A DNA stretch of 64,000 nt from UBA5859 sp041940025 (lineage in GTDB: Bacteria > Pseudomonadota > Gammaproteobacteria > UBA5859): assembly GCA_041940025.1 (NCBI GenBank), contig JBGTSY010000003.1, forward strand, positions 62,001 to 126,000. Direction: 5' to 3'. The position numbers and the translations under genes were made by a program. Below are positions 9,501 to 18,044 of the stretch, one piece after another (positions within the stretch are counted from its first letter, which is position 1; each line of letters opens with the position of its first letter). The notes beneath the pieces are model-generated. The model was not told the origin of the DNA. It saw only the letters and a program-made list of their open reading frames with translations, and did not search any database.

Positions 9501-9620
9501 CTAAACAGTCACTCCTTTAAAACCACGCATCCAACTACGAAGAAATTGATGCTCATGCTCAAACCATAGCGGTTCGATACTGTATTGATGCTCGTTGAGG
9601 CAGATAGTTAATTCGTACAT
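9501..9620 (-). CDS. Candidate small protein (39 residues)
   Basis: A 40-codon frame (ATG to TAG) occupies the otherwise empty 203-bp gap between the secreted protein and the PilZ-like gene, on the opposite strand. The peptide is acidic and aromatic (MYELTICLNE..., then EPLWFEHEHQFLRSW, ending GVTV), has no transmembrane stretch, and looks like folded protein rather than random translation. No strong ribosome-binding site is visible. It would be divergent from the gene at 9661. I cannot assign a family. It could be a chance frame. Confidence 0.35.
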   Translation of the reverse strand: MYELTICLNEHQYSIEPLWFEHEHQFLRSWMRGFKGVTV

Positions 9621-9660
9621 ACAGTGACAACAGGTTTTTAGTGATAGATTGAATTGAGGT

Positions 9661-11241
9661 ATGACAACCCTAAAGCTTTCAGTTCCGGAACAGAGCAGTG
9701 GAGAAAATCCCAGACTAGAGTTACGAGCCGCTGAAATTCGTCATCAATTAGAATCCCTTCCCTTTGCTGATGCGGGGCAGGCCTGTTCCCGCGTCTTGGT
9801 GCAGCTAAAGGAATACAATCGATCTCGCCTCTCCGTAAGTTGTCGTTATGACATATTGCATGAGTTCAATGGCATCTATGATCGCATACTTTTTGACTAC
9901 CTCTCAGTGCTTTTTAATGAGCTGCAAACTAAGCCGCCGCAGCAAAGAGATCTGCTCATCGAACTCACCAATGAAATGGCCTATGGCTATAAAACTGTAC
10001 TGTTAGAACACTCAAGAAAGAAGAGCCTATTGCCAAGGGCATCCAAAATTCTACTCACCACCTTGCATCAGGTTCTCAAGTTCATGAGCCTGGTGATTCA
10101 GTTTCGCGCAGCGAATCAAGAACCCCCTGCAAAACAGTCTTGGTTAGAATTTTATCAAGTTTACCAGTTTGTGTTAAAAAAGAAGCTGCAGCAAAAAACA
10201 TTCAAACTAACTAGAATAGACGGTCAACAGGAAACCTTTACCCTGGAGAGCGGGTTTCGTCAAACGGTACTCCACGCACTGTTCGATCCGTATCGATTAA
10301 GCCGGGCTCAAAGTTGGGCACTACATTTTATCCTCGGGGATCCAGCAATTGTGTGTCCCATCACTCGCTTAAATAGCGAAGAAATTGATACGGATAGTTA
10401 CCTCATCCACCTAGAAAAAGACCAACGACCGCTGCCCAGTGCTTTAGTGGCAGATCTACTACGAGCAGAAGCACAACTCGTAGTGCGACCCAGTGAGGTG
10501 ATTCGAACACTCAACCAGGAACAACAGGACGTCGAAAAAAGGCTCCGATCGACGCTACCACCTAGTATTGTGGATAAAGCGCTTCCTATTGCCAAATTCA
10601 CTGTGAGAGAAGTGACCCATAATCTGCTACGACGCCGCATACAGCGGTGCGAACGCACGCCCTGTTCCGGCTCACTCAGGCTGTATCTAGGATTGGTCTC
10701 TGCTTACGAAGCGCTACAGATCCATGCCCACTCCGCAGAACCGGAAGCGTGGCCGCATCACAAAGACAATAGCGCACTGTTAGATTTTGAGTGCCAAATT
10801 ATCAATGCGACTGAAGGCGGATTGGCGCTCCGACTGCACACCGATTACCCCAATCTCACACCCGGCTTACCTGTCTACATACAAGTGGGAGCAGACGTCA
10901 CCCATGAAGAGGTGCCAAGTGATGCGGTTAGCCTCGTACGCTGGGCAATGAAAACCGGTCCCGGTGTTTGGACTCTGGGAGTACAACACATCGCCTATAA
11001 GATGTTACCCATCAGACTCAGAGCGACCAATGGCAAAAACTTGGATGGATATTGGCAATCGGGCCTCTATCTCGACAATCAAGCGGGTATCCACTCTGTT
11101 TTGTCCCCTCCTAATATGTATCATGCGGAACGTATCTATGAAATAGAGTTTCCAAATGATGTGCGGGATGCACGCGCGACTCTGAGCTATGACAACACCA
11201 ATCACTTCGATTGGTTTAAAATCATTCATCCCGAACAATAG
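9661..11241 (+). CDS. Large protein with C-terminal PilZ-like domain
   Basis: This 526-residue cytoplasmic protein has no signal peptide. The first 370 residues are mostly helical. The last 150 or so look like a PilZ-type beta barrel: CQIINATEGGLAL (near 380-392), then a VRW...WTLGVQ segment. In PilZ proteins the matching motif D/N-x-S-x-x-G binds cyclic di-GMP. Here it reads N-A-T-E-G-G, and I see no clear RxxxR arginine pair before it, so nucleotide binding is uncertain. Related proteins occur in Pseudomonas-like bacteria as conserved hypotheticals. It stands alone between two unrelated groups, and its function is unknown. Confidence 0.65.
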   Translation: MTTLKLSVPEQSSGENPRLELRAAEIRHQLESLPFADAGQACSRVLVQLKEYNRSRLSVSCRYDILHEFNGIYDRILFDYLSVLFNELQTKPPQQRDLLIELTNEMAYGYKTVLLEHSRKKSLLPRASKILLTTLHQVLKFMSLVIQFRAANQEPPAKQSWLEFYQVYQFVLKKKLQQKTFKLTRIDGQQETFTLESGFRQTVLHALFDPYRLSRAQSWALHFILGDPAIVCPITRLNSEEIDTDSYLIHLEKDQRPLPSALVADLLRAEAQLVVRPSEVIRTLNQEQQDVEKRLRSTLPPSIVDKALPIAKFTVREVTHNLLRRRIQRCERTPCSGSLRLYLGLVSAYEALQIHAHSAEPEAWPHHKDNSALLDFECQIINATEGGLALRLHTDYPNLTPGLPVYIQVGADVTHEEVPSDAVSLVRWAMKTGPGVWTLGVQHIAYKMLPIRLRATNGKNLDGYWQSGLYLDNQAGIHSVLSPPNMYHAERIYEIEFPNDVRDARATLSYDNTNHFDWFKIIHPEQ

Positions 11242-11308
11242 TTGTTATTGTTTGCTAAACTAAACTTTTTAGCACCTTAAACAGTTTGGTACAGCTTAGA
11301 GTATTCCT

Positions 11309-11656
11309 ATGGCGACTCAACTTTTTCATAATCCAAGATGTAGTAAATCCCGGCAAACTTTAGCATTACTCGAGTCAGAGGGGGTAGACTTCGAAGTGGT
11401 TCTGTATCTAGAGACGCCGCTTGATGCAACCGGCTTGCGTCATCTTTTAAAAAAATTAGGTTACCGCCCAAGAGAGTTAATGCGAACTAAAGAATCTATC
11501 TATCGAGAGTTAGATCTGGACAATGAATCTTTAAGTGACGACGTGCTCATTCAAGCGATGATAGCGCATCCCATATTAATTGAGCGTCCTATTGTAGTGA
11601 CAGATTCACAAGCGGCGGTCGGACGGCCACCTGAAAAGGTGTTGGAGATTCTGTAG
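11309..11656 (+). CDS. arsC: ArsC-family arsenate reductase (glutaredoxin type)
   Basis: The 115-residue thioredoxin-fold protein has the ArsC active-site cysteine C11 (HNPRCSKSR) and the three arginines that bind arsenate in the plasmid R773 enzyme, here R59, R93 (ERPIVV) and R106 (VGRPPE), each shifted by one. It can therefore plausibly reduce arsenate to arsenite with glutathione and glutaredoxin. No arsR, arsB or acr3 is nearby. Chromosomal copies beside wrbA are common in Pseudomonas-like genomes and may have another housekeeping role. Its stop is immediately followed by the wrbA-like start, so the two are coupled. Confidence 0.88.
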   Translation: MATQLFHNPRCSKSRQTLALLESEGVDFEVVLYLETPLDATGLRHLLKKLGYRPRELMRTKESIYRELDLDNESLSDDVLIQAMIAHPILIERPIVVTDSQAAVGRPPEKVLEIL

Positions 11657-12253
11657 ATGGGTGACATTCTTATTTTATACTATAGCCGCTATGGTGCCAC
11701 ACAGAAAATGGCCAGACTCATCGCTCGCGGGGTAGAAGAAGTTGACGGCATCCAGGCGCGCATTCGTACAGTCCCCGCAGTTGGCCCATTGTCAGAAGAA
11801 AAATCGAAAGAATCTTCTGAGCCAGAGGATCTGATTGTTGCCGAACAAGATCTCCGTGACTGTAGCGGACTCGCTTTAGGCAGCCCCACTCGTTTTGGCA
11901 ATATGGCTGCACCGCTGAAGTACTTTCTAGACCAAACCGGTGGGGCATGGCTATCTGGAAGTTTAATCAATAAACCTGCCGCTGTGTTTACGTCCAGCGC
12001 CTCCTTGCATGGTGGGCAAGAGAGCACTTTACTGTCTATGATGCTTCCCCTATTTCATCACGGCATGCTCCTAGTCGGTCTGCCCTATTCCCTACCCGAA
12101 CTCAATCAGACCACATCGGGGGGCACCCCTTACGGCGCTTCTCACCTGGCTGGACAGAACAGTGATAGAGCCATTGATACTGATGAAAAACGTCTTTGTT
12201 TAGCGCTTGGTCGTCGCTTAGCAGAGGTATCTATAAAGATGCAGGCTCCTTAG
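11657..12253 (+). CDS. wrbA: WrbA-like NAD(P)H:quinone oxidoreductase (flavodoxin fold)
   Basis: This 198-residue flavodoxin-like protein is of the WrbA family, which reduces quinones by two electrons with FMN. The phosphate-binding loop is at YYSRYGATQKMA (8-19). The family stretches GSPTRFGNMAAPLKYFLDQT (near 76-95) and TSGGTPYGASH (near 154-164) are intact. The ATG abuts the arsC stop, and DUF2069 follows 2 bp after its end, so the three form one operon. Confidence 0.9.
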   Translation: MGDILILYYSRYGATQKMARLIARGVEEVDGIQARIRTVPAVGPLSEEKSKESSEPEDLIVAEQDLRDCSGLALGSPTRFGNMAAPLKYFLDQTGGAWLSGSLINKPAAVFTSSASLHGGQESTLLSMMLPLFHHGMLLVGLPYSLPELNQTTSGGTPYGASHLAGQNSDRAIDTDEKRLCLALGRRLAEVSIKMQAP

Positions 12254-12255
12254 CA

Positions 12256-12627
12256 ATGAACTCCCCTCACCCACTTTTGTCTGTTACGCGAGTGGTGACA
12301 CTAACGACTTATAGCATGTTATTTATATTACTCATGGCGTGGAATACAGTGCTAGCGCCGAAACCCAATGTACCCGTTGCATTGAGTTTACTCGTGATTG
12401 TTGGCCCTCTATTATTACCAATGAAAGGCGTGTTAGATCGTAAGCCGGTCAGTCACATTTGGTTAGCACTATTAGCATTGGTTTACTTCATCTTAGGTGT
12501 CACCAGTGCTTATAGCCATGTGGCACTACGACACCTGGCAGGCGCAGAAATCATTTTCAGCGTCACCCTGTTTTTTGCCGCACTCTTTTTTGCCAGGTGG
12601 GAGGCACAGCGCATCAAGCCTCTCTAG
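12256..12627 (+). CDS. DUF2069 family inner-membrane protein
   Basis: A 123-residue hydrophobic protein with about four predicted transmembrane helices and a short basic tail (ARWEAQRIKPL). It fits the DUF2069 family, which is commonly found next to wrbA in Pseudomonas-like gammaproteobacteria. Its function is unknown. The frame opens at 12196 inside wrbA, but the ATG at 12256, 2 bp after the wrbA stop, gives the normal length. It ends convergently 9 bp from hda. Confidence 0.8.
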   Translation: MNSPHPLLSVTRVVTLTTYSMLFILLMAWNTVLAPKPNVPVALSLLVIVGPLLLPMKGVLDRKPVSHIWLALLALVYFILGVTSAYSHVALRHLAGAEIIFSVTLFFAALFFARWEAQRIKPL

Positions 12628-12636
12628 ACAGTTAAC

Positions 12637-13353
12637 TTATTGCGAACTTGTCTTTATCACCTCTTTGACAAAGGGGATCGTGACTCTTCTCTGCGCACTC
12701 AAAGAAGTGGTGTCTAACAGATCAAAAAAGTCAAATAGGGATTGTGGCTCCCGCGACAGACGAGTCAAAATATAATGACAGACGTCATCGGCGATAGTCA
12801 TGCCTCGCTGCTCAGCTCTTAGTTGTAGCGCTTGACACATGTGTTCATCCTTTAGCGGTTTGAGGAGTAAGACTAAACCCGCAAGAATTCGCGACTGCAG
12901 ATCCGGCAGGATCCAAGGTAGTGTTTTAGGGTTCTGTTGACTGCCCAGAAAAAGCATTCCACCTACGTCCATCAAACGGTTATAGCAGTGAAATAGTGCC
13001 TCCTCCCATTCTGATTGACCTGCAATCAGCTGAATGTCGTCCAGGCACACCAAGTGACGCTGCTCCAACCCTTCCAACACGCTGGGTCGTAGAGAGGGCT
13101 CTTTAAAACTAAGATAGAAGCTGGCGCACTGATGAGCGTGCGCCCATGCGCAGCTAGCCTGTAATAGATGCGTCTTACCACTGGCCGCCGATCCATAGAG
13201 ACACATGTTCCCAGACTGAGCTTGGATCGTCTGTTTTAATGCGTTGACCACTTCTTGATTTTGGCCCACGACAAAATTAGAAAAACAGTATTGCTCCTGC
13301 AATTGAACGTTCAAGGGCAATTGATAGGTTTCTACAGAATTGTATTGCGCCAT
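12637..13353 (-). CDS. hda: Regulatory inactivator of DnaA, Hda
   Basis: Hda is a DnaA-like AAA+ protein. Bound to the DNA-loaded sliding clamp, it stimulates ATP hydrolysis by DnaA and so limits re-initiation. The 238-residue product carries the N-terminal clamp-binding motif QLPLNV (residues 11-16), Walker A GSAASGKT (54-61) and Walker B (VCLDDIQLI), and lacks the DnaA DNA-binding domain. The order DUF2066, CDP-alcohol transferase, hda, divergent from purM, resembles other gammaproteobacteria. Confidence 0.93.
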   Translation of the reverse strand: MAQYNSVETYQLPLNVQLQEQYCFSNFVVGQNQEVVNALKQTIQAQSGNMCLYGSAASGKTHLLQASCAWAHAHQCASFYLSFKEPSLRPSVLEGLEQRHLVCLDDIQLIAGQSEWEEALFHCYNRLMDVGGMLFLGSQQNPKTLPWILPDLQSRILAGLVLLLKPLKDEHMCQALQLRAEQRGMTIADDVCHYILTRLSREPQSLFDFFDLLDTTSLSAQRRVTIPFVKEVIKTSSQ

Positions 13354-13371
13354 CCTTAGCTACCGACCACC

Positions 13372-13962
13372 CTATTTTGAACCCATATCGCTGAAGCTGT
13401 TTGATTGCTGCTTGGCGCGATATGCACGACCACCCCATGCCCACAGATACTGACCACCACTGGCCAAAGTAGTGGCCACCATTAACACCAACAATACTGT
13501 AAGCAGGTAAGAGGGCTGCCACCATTGCGCGTAATAAATGAGCACCATACCTAAGTAGAGGATCTGAAACAGGGTATTCGCCTTACCTAGCAGGCTGGGT
13601 GCAAACTCATAAGGACCTATCCATAAACGATAAGCGACTGCGCCCGAAACGATGATAATGTCGCGACCCAATATGATGGCGGCGACCCACCAGGCCAATA
13701 GATCCTGAGACGCCAAAACCAACACAGTAGCCACCATCAATAGCTTGTCCGCTAAGGGATCTACCATAGCGCCAAATTCGCTCGTCCAATTATATCTTTT
13801 CGCTAATTGACCATCGATAAAATCAGTGATCCCGGCAATTGAGAACAGCATAAACGCAGTACGATATTGCTGTTCTAGCATCACTAACACCAACGGTGGA
13901 ACCAATCCAATGCGCAACATGGTCAATAAGTTGGGTAATTGGTGCAGGCCTACGGTTGCCAT
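13372..13962 (-). CDS. CDP-alcohol phosphatidyltransferase family protein (PgsA-like)
   Basis: This integral membrane enzyme family transfers a phosphatidyl group from CDP-diacylglycerol to an alcohol. The 196-residue protein has about six hydrophobic segments and the family motif spanning residues 47-72: D47, D50, G51, A54, G64, D68, D72. The usual arginine after A54 is lysine here (LAKRYN). It most resembles phosphatidylglycerophosphate synthase, but the acceptor alcohol cannot be fixed from sequence, and PgsA proper is normally beside uvrC, so this may be a paralogue. It overlaps the DUF2066 gene by 13 bp. Confidence 0.82.
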   Translation of the reverse strand: MATVGLHQLPNLLTMLRIGLVPPLVLVMLEQQYRTAFMLFSIAGITDFIDGQLAKRYNWTSEFGAMVDPLADKLLMVATVLVLASQDLLAWWVAAIILGRDIIIVSGAVAYRLWIGPYEFAPSLLGKANTLFQILYLGMVLIYYAQWWQPSYLLTVLLVLMVATTLASGGQYLWAWGGRAYRAKQQSNSFSDMGSK

Positions 13963-15050
13963 TGAAACTGGACCTCATTTTCCGGCCTATCAGTAAAATT
14001 CGCATTCGCCAGCTCCGCTAATTTTTCATAACGTGAGAGCGCTTGGGTGAGTGACGCCGCACCACCTAACACCTCCAATTTTAAGACCACTTCATCTCCT
14101 TGTAGTTCACTCACAAATACCGATTCCACTTGAGGCAATTGCGTTAAAAATCTCTCTAAAGCGACAAAGTCATCCACTTTGAGAATATTATTCACTCGCA
14201 TTAGGACCTGCATTTGTTGGCTTTTAAGCGAAGTGGCTAATTGTTCCCCTAAAATGTCCGCCGTCCATTCCATTGCGTCTGTCAATGTGCTTTGACGATC
14301 GCTACCTTGGGTCTTCCAGCGATGAGAATACTCCTGCTGGTGAGTGGAAAACAGCATCCACTCTCCTTGCCAACGATAGTCGCCCACGGAGTAAAGCCGT
14401 CCTAGGAGAATGAGTTCAGGTTCATAGCGTTCGGATGCTGCCACCACCGATGTGGGGAACAAGCCCCAGACGTCACTCAGTTCCACCCGACTTTTGTCTG
14501 CTTCGTCTAGCTTTGGCATGGCCACTGTTAATCCCCTAATTTGAGCCGCGCGTTGTAATTCCTGAGTGATCTCATCACCCTCCAGTTGGCCCACAAGCTG
14601 TCTGACATGATCCTGTTGCACCGCTAACCATACCATTATTTTTGGGCGGTCCCGCCCCCAAATCCGTTGACCCGTATTTTTCAACAATCGATCTATGGAT
14701 TCATTGGAAAAAGTGGCATTAAATTCTAAACTCGGAGCAGGTGAATCGCTGTATGGAATCACTTCGTCAAAACTATAACGTTCCAAATAACGTTCCGCCT
14801 GTCCCAATTGCTCTTGGATCCCAGGAGCAAATAGAGTCTCACGGGAACCACTGACTTTCACCAGAACCTGCTTGAATGCCTGTTTCGTCGCGACCTGACG
14901 TGCGGTTTCAGACTGATCTGCCACCAAAACGGTCCCTGTATAGAGATCCGGTACCTGGGCGGCCAAAACCGTCAAATTAAGCATCATTGCGACCGCTACG
15001 TAGCACCCCAGATCAGTCAGGCGCTTAACTAGTTTGCTGGATTTGTTCAT
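13950..15050 (-). CDS. DUF2066 family exported protein
   Basis: A 366-residue protein with an N-terminal signal sequence (hydrophobic about 15-31, likely cleavage near LAAQVPDLY). The start of the mature part (DLYTGTVLVADQSETAR, then AFKQVLVKVSGSRE) is typical of DUF2066 proteins, which sit between purM and hda in many gammaproteobacteria. Their function is unknown; a periplasmic location is inferred. It is the first gene of the minus-strand group with the phosphatidyltransferase and hda, and is divergent from purM across 109 bp. Confidence 0.85.
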   Translation of the reverse strand: MNKSSKLVKRLTDLGCYVAVAMMLNLTVLAAQVPDLYTGTVLVADQSETARQVATKQAFKQVLVKVSGSRETLFAPGIQEQLGQAERYLERYSFDEVIPYSDSPAPSLEFNATFSNESIDRLLKNTGQRIWGRDRPKIMVWLAVQQDHVRQLVGQLEGDEITQELQRAAQIRGLTVAMPKLDEADKSRVELSDVWGLFPTSVVAASERYEPELILLGRLYSVGDYRWQGEWMLFSTHQQEYSHRWKTQGSDRQSTLTDAMEWTADILGEQLATSLKSQQMQVLMRVNNILKVDDFVALERFLTQLPQVESVFVSELQGDEVVLKLEVLGGAASLTQALSRYEKLAELANANFTDRPENEVQFQWQP

Positions 15051-15148
15051 TGGTTTTGAATTAATTCTATTTTTCCATTTTTAAGGGGCGTATTCACTTG
15101 GTAGAATACCCAACTTCGAATCGAATTCCCAATCAACACCCAAGAATT

Positions 15149-15162
15149 AGGATCTTCCGTTG
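15149..15162 (+). promoter_or_regulatory. Ribosome-binding site and TTG start of purM
   Basis: AGGA at 15149-15152 lies 7 bp before a TTG at 15160. No in-frame ATG or GTG precedes the conserved PurM segment AGVDIDAGN, so the TTG is the most credible start. Confidence 0.75.
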
Positions 15163-16224
15163 TCCCAAAGCACGCCCCCTTCCGATACTTCCAAGCCCTC
15201 TCTCAACTACGCCGCTGCGGGAGTCGACATAGATGCCGGCAACCAACTGGTAGAGAAGATTAAATCCAGTGTCAAACGCACCACACGCCCGGAAGTACTC
15301 GGTAATCTAGGTGGATTCGCAGGGTTATTCGCCATCCCGCCAAATCGTTATCAAGAACCTGTGATCGTCACCGGAACTGACGGTGTCGGTACCAAACTAA
15401 AATTAGCCCAATCTCTTAATCAACATCACACTATCGGCATCGATCTTGTAGCCATGTGTGTGAATGACATTTTGGTACAAGGGGCAGAGCCGGTACTGTT
15501 TCTCGATTATTTTGCCACCGGCAAATTAAGCGTGGACACAGCAGCACAGGTGATCGAGGGCATTGCTGAAGGATGTCGCCAAGCGGGTGCAGCATTAATT
15601 GGCGGCGAAACCGCAGAAATGCCGGGCATGTACGCCTTGGGTGAATATGATCTCGCGGGCTTCACTGTGGGATTAGTAGAACGATGCCAAATTATCGATG
15701 GCACTCAGGTGCAGGCAGGCGATCATCTCATCGGCCTGGGCTCCAGCGGATTACATTCCAACGGTTACTCTCTGGTACGTAAAATTTTAGAAGTCCATGA
15801 TGAATCGCTCACACAAGCCTTTGGTGATCGCACCCTGGGAGAAGAATTACTACTGCCCACAAGAATATATGTTCAATCGATATTAGCTTTAATCAAGCAG
15901 ATCCCGATACATGCAATGGCACATATTACCGGTGGTGGCATTTTAGAAAACCTGCCTCGTACCTTACCAGATGGTCTCAGTGCACGCATCGATACCAACA
16001 GTTGGCCCACTGCGGAAATATTTAAATGGCTGCAACACAAGGGCAATATCTCTGAGCAAGAGATGTACCGTACTTTTAATCAAGGCATCGGAATGATTCT
16101 CAGTGTCAGTCCAGACAGTTCCGCAAAAGCGATTAGCTTTCTTGAACAACAAGGAGAGCAAGCTTACCTAATAGGTGAAGTCGTAAAGGCGGGATCCTCC
16201 ACCGTTGAACTGATTACAAACTAA
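15160..16224 (+). CDS. purM: Phosphoribosylformylglycinamidine cyclo-ligase (AIR synthetase)
   Basis: PurM closes the imidazole ring in purine synthesis, converting FGAM to AIR with ATP. The 354-residue product has the family blocks AGVDIDAGN (near 20-28), GTDGVGTKL, DLVAMCVNDI, GGETAEMPGMY and the glycine-rich HITGGGILENLPR. It starts with TTG. It is divergent from the DUF2066-hda group and convergent with ssb, 15 bp away. purN, which often follows purM, is absent here. Confidence 0.96.
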   Translation: MSQSTPPSDTSKPSLNYAAAGVDIDAGNQLVEKIKSSVKRTTRPEVLGNLGGFAGLFAIPPNRYQEPVIVTGTDGVGTKLKLAQSLNQHHTIGIDLVAMCVNDILVQGAEPVLFLDYFATGKLSVDTAAQVIEGIAEGCRQAGAALIGGETAEMPGMYALGEYDLAGFTVGLVERCQIIDGTQVQAGDHLIGLGSSGLHSNGYSLVRKILEVHDESLTQAFGDRTLGEELLLPTRIYVQSILALIKQIPIHAMAHITGGGILENLPRTLPDGLSARIDTNSWPTAEIFKWLQHKGNISEQEMYRTFNQGIGMILSVSPDSSAKAISFLEQQGEQAYLIGEVVKAGSSTVELITN

Positions 16225-16239
16225 ATATCCTAATGTCAT

Positions 16240-16677
16240 TCAAAACGGGATATCATCATCAAAATCGTTTGCCGATGCGGATGACGTGGGTTGAAACTCG
16301 CTGCTGCCAGTATCCGCAGGCGCACCCATACCCTGACCACCTCTAGAATCTAACATCTGTAACTCATTGCCAACTATCTCTGTGGTATACCGATCCTGAC
16401 CATTTTTGTCCTGCCATTTTCGGGTTTGCAACTTGCCTTCTAAATAGACTTTAGAACCTTTTTTTAAATATTCGCCAGCGATTTCGCCCAATCGACCAAA
16501 CAGCACCACTCGGTGCCACTCTGTCTTCTCCTTTTGCTCACCGGAATCTCGGTCCTTCCAAACTTCAGATGTGGCCACACTCAGGTTCGCCACAGCGCCC
16601 CCGTTTGCGGTATAACGCACATCAGGATCGGCGCCTAAGTTACCCACTATAATGACTTTATTCACACCTCTTGCCAT
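16240..16677 (-). CDS. ssb: Single-stranded DNA-binding protein
   Basis: The 145-residue SSB has an N-terminal OB-fold (1-110: MARGVNKVIIVGNLGADP, WHRVVLFGRLGEIAGEYL), a short Gly/Ser-rich linker, and the acidic C-terminal tail ending DDDIPF, which recruits replication and repair partners. At 145 residues the linker is shorter than in E. coli SSB (178). It lies downstream of the MFS gene, with uvrA divergent beyond: the uvrA/MFS/ssb arrangement of Pseudomonas. Confidence 0.96.
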   Translation of the reverse strand: MARGVNKVIIVGNLGADPDVRYTANGGAVANLSVATSEVWKDRDSGEQKEKTEWHRVVLFGRLGEIAGEYLKKGSKVYLEGKLQTRKWQDKNGQDRYTTEIVGNELQMLDSRGGQGMGAPADTGSSEFQPTSSASANDFDDDIPF

Positions 16678-16737
16678 CTGATCACCCCCGATACAAATTT
16701 ATGTTGTGCTTCCCCATTGAGAGCCCAGTTTGACCGC

Positions 16738-17952
16738 TTATTCCAAAGCGGTTAGTTCCTTTTCCACAGCAGACTGTGGCTGATCTGTGGGGGGTATCAT
16801 ACCCCAAGTCATCACAAACCAAGACAGTAATAACAGGATACAGCTAAAAATAACTCCTTCAATAGCAAAATGAGAAAACATTAAGCCTCCGAAGGTCCCA
16901 CCACAAAAAGCGCCTAGAAATTGGCTGGTTGAGAATACTCCCATTGCCGCTCCCTTTTGCTCGGTTGAGACATAACGAGACACCAAAGAAGGCAACAGCG
17001 CTTCGAGCAAATTAAAACCGTAAAAGAAAACCACCAAAGCAAGTAACGCCACCCATAAACTGTCGCCGGCAGAAAAAGATAGAATGAATTCTGCCAATAT
17101 CAAACTGCCTATTCCCAGCAAGACCACTTGACGCAATAACTTCAGTTTTTCTGCCAAAATCAGACTAGGGAGCATCAACAAAAGAGAGAGCACTAGTGTT
17201 CCGGCATATATATATCCATGTCGCTCAACCGCCAGATCGAGTCCTTGATGTAACCACAATGGCACGACCAAAAAAAGCGCAGTGAGACAAAAATGCAGCG
17301 CAAACACACCTAAATTCAAACGCATTAACTCTGGTCTGGATACAAGGGACAACAAAACTGGATGGGGCTGCTTGCGCGCTGCATGTAAGCGTGGTCTATC
17401 CACTTCAGGCACCCGCCACCAAAGAATGGCCAACGCCATTAAGCTACTGAACGCCATTAATAAAAATAAACCTTTTAAGTTCAGCAGAGTCAATAACACT
17501 GGACCGCTCACCAATGCGAGCATAAAGGCCAAGCCAATACTCATGCCGATAGCGGCCATGGCTTTGCTTTGATGCTGTGGGCGAATCAAATCCCCCGCCG
17601 TCGCCATCACCACCGCGGCGATGGCACCAGACCCTTGCAGGGCGCGGGCAACAATGATTCCCAAAATAGAATCACTAAAAACGCCCACCAGACTACCTAC
17701 AAAAAACAACAGCAATCCCACCGTTAAAACCGCATGGCGACCGACCTTATCCGACCACCAACCAAAGGGGATTTGCAAAAGCGCCTGGGTAAGCCCATAG
17801 ATACCCACTCCGACCCCTATCCAAAAAGGAGTGGCGCCTGAAATTTCGTGGGTCATCAAGGTTAATACTGGTAAAATTAAAAATAACCCAAACATGCGTA
17901 ATGCAAAAATACTCGCCAACGCGACCATTGCCTGACGTTCACCAGGAGTCAT
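16738..17952 (-). CDS. Major facilitator superfamily transporter
   Basis: A membrane transporter of about 12 helices (404 residues from the ATG at 17952; a TTG at 17979 would add nine). The MFS motif A loop between helices 2 and 3 reads GWWSDKVGR at 64-72. It resembles drug:H+ antiporter-type permeases encoded between ssb and uvrA in Pseudomonas-like bacteria. The substrate is unknown. Unlike E. coli YajR, there is no C-terminal soluble domain. Confidence 0.85.
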   Translation of the reverse strand: MTPGERQAMVALASIFALRMFGLFLILPVLTLMTHEISGATPFWIGVGVGIYGLTQALLQIPFGWWSDKVGRHAVLTVGLLLFFVGSLVGVFSDSILGIIVARALQGSGAIAAVVMATAGDLIRPQHQSKAMAAIGMSIGLAFMLALVSGPVLLTLLNLKGLFLLMAFSSLMALAILWWRVPEVDRPRLHAARKQPHPVLLSLVSRPELMRLNLGVFALHFCLTALFLVVPLWLHQGLDLAVERHGYIYAGTLVLSLLLMLPSLILAEKLKLLRQVVLLGIGSLILAEFILSFSAGDSLWVALLALVVFFYGFNLLEALLPSLVSRYVSTEQKGAAMGVFSTSQFLGAFCGGTFGGLMFSHFAIEGVIFSCILLLLSWFVMTWGMIPPTDQPQSAVEKELTALE

Positions 17953-17985
17953 GGCATCTGTTAGTAGTGTGTCTTTCAACGGGAT

Positions 17986-18015
17986 TTGCCTGCAAATCGC
18001 AAAACACCGTATATT
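17986..18015 (+). promoter_or_regulatory. Candidate sigma-70 promoter of uvrA
   Basis: TTGCCT at 17986-17991 and TATATT at 18010-18015, with an 18-bp spacer, lie 30 bp before the uvrA start in the divergent gap. I see no full LexA box (CTGT-N8-ACAG) here, so SOS control is not supported by the sequence. Confidence 0.4.
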
Positions 18016-18044
18016 AACAGGTTGGCATTTGCTCGGAAAATTTA

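Noticed and set aside
11689..12027. 112-codon minus-strand frame inside wrbA
   Set aside because: Antisense shadow of a conserved flavodoxin gene.
18005..18020. Possible LexA box before uvrA
   Set aside because: The half-sites CCGT and ACAG are 6 bp apart rather than the required 8 and the left half is imperfect.
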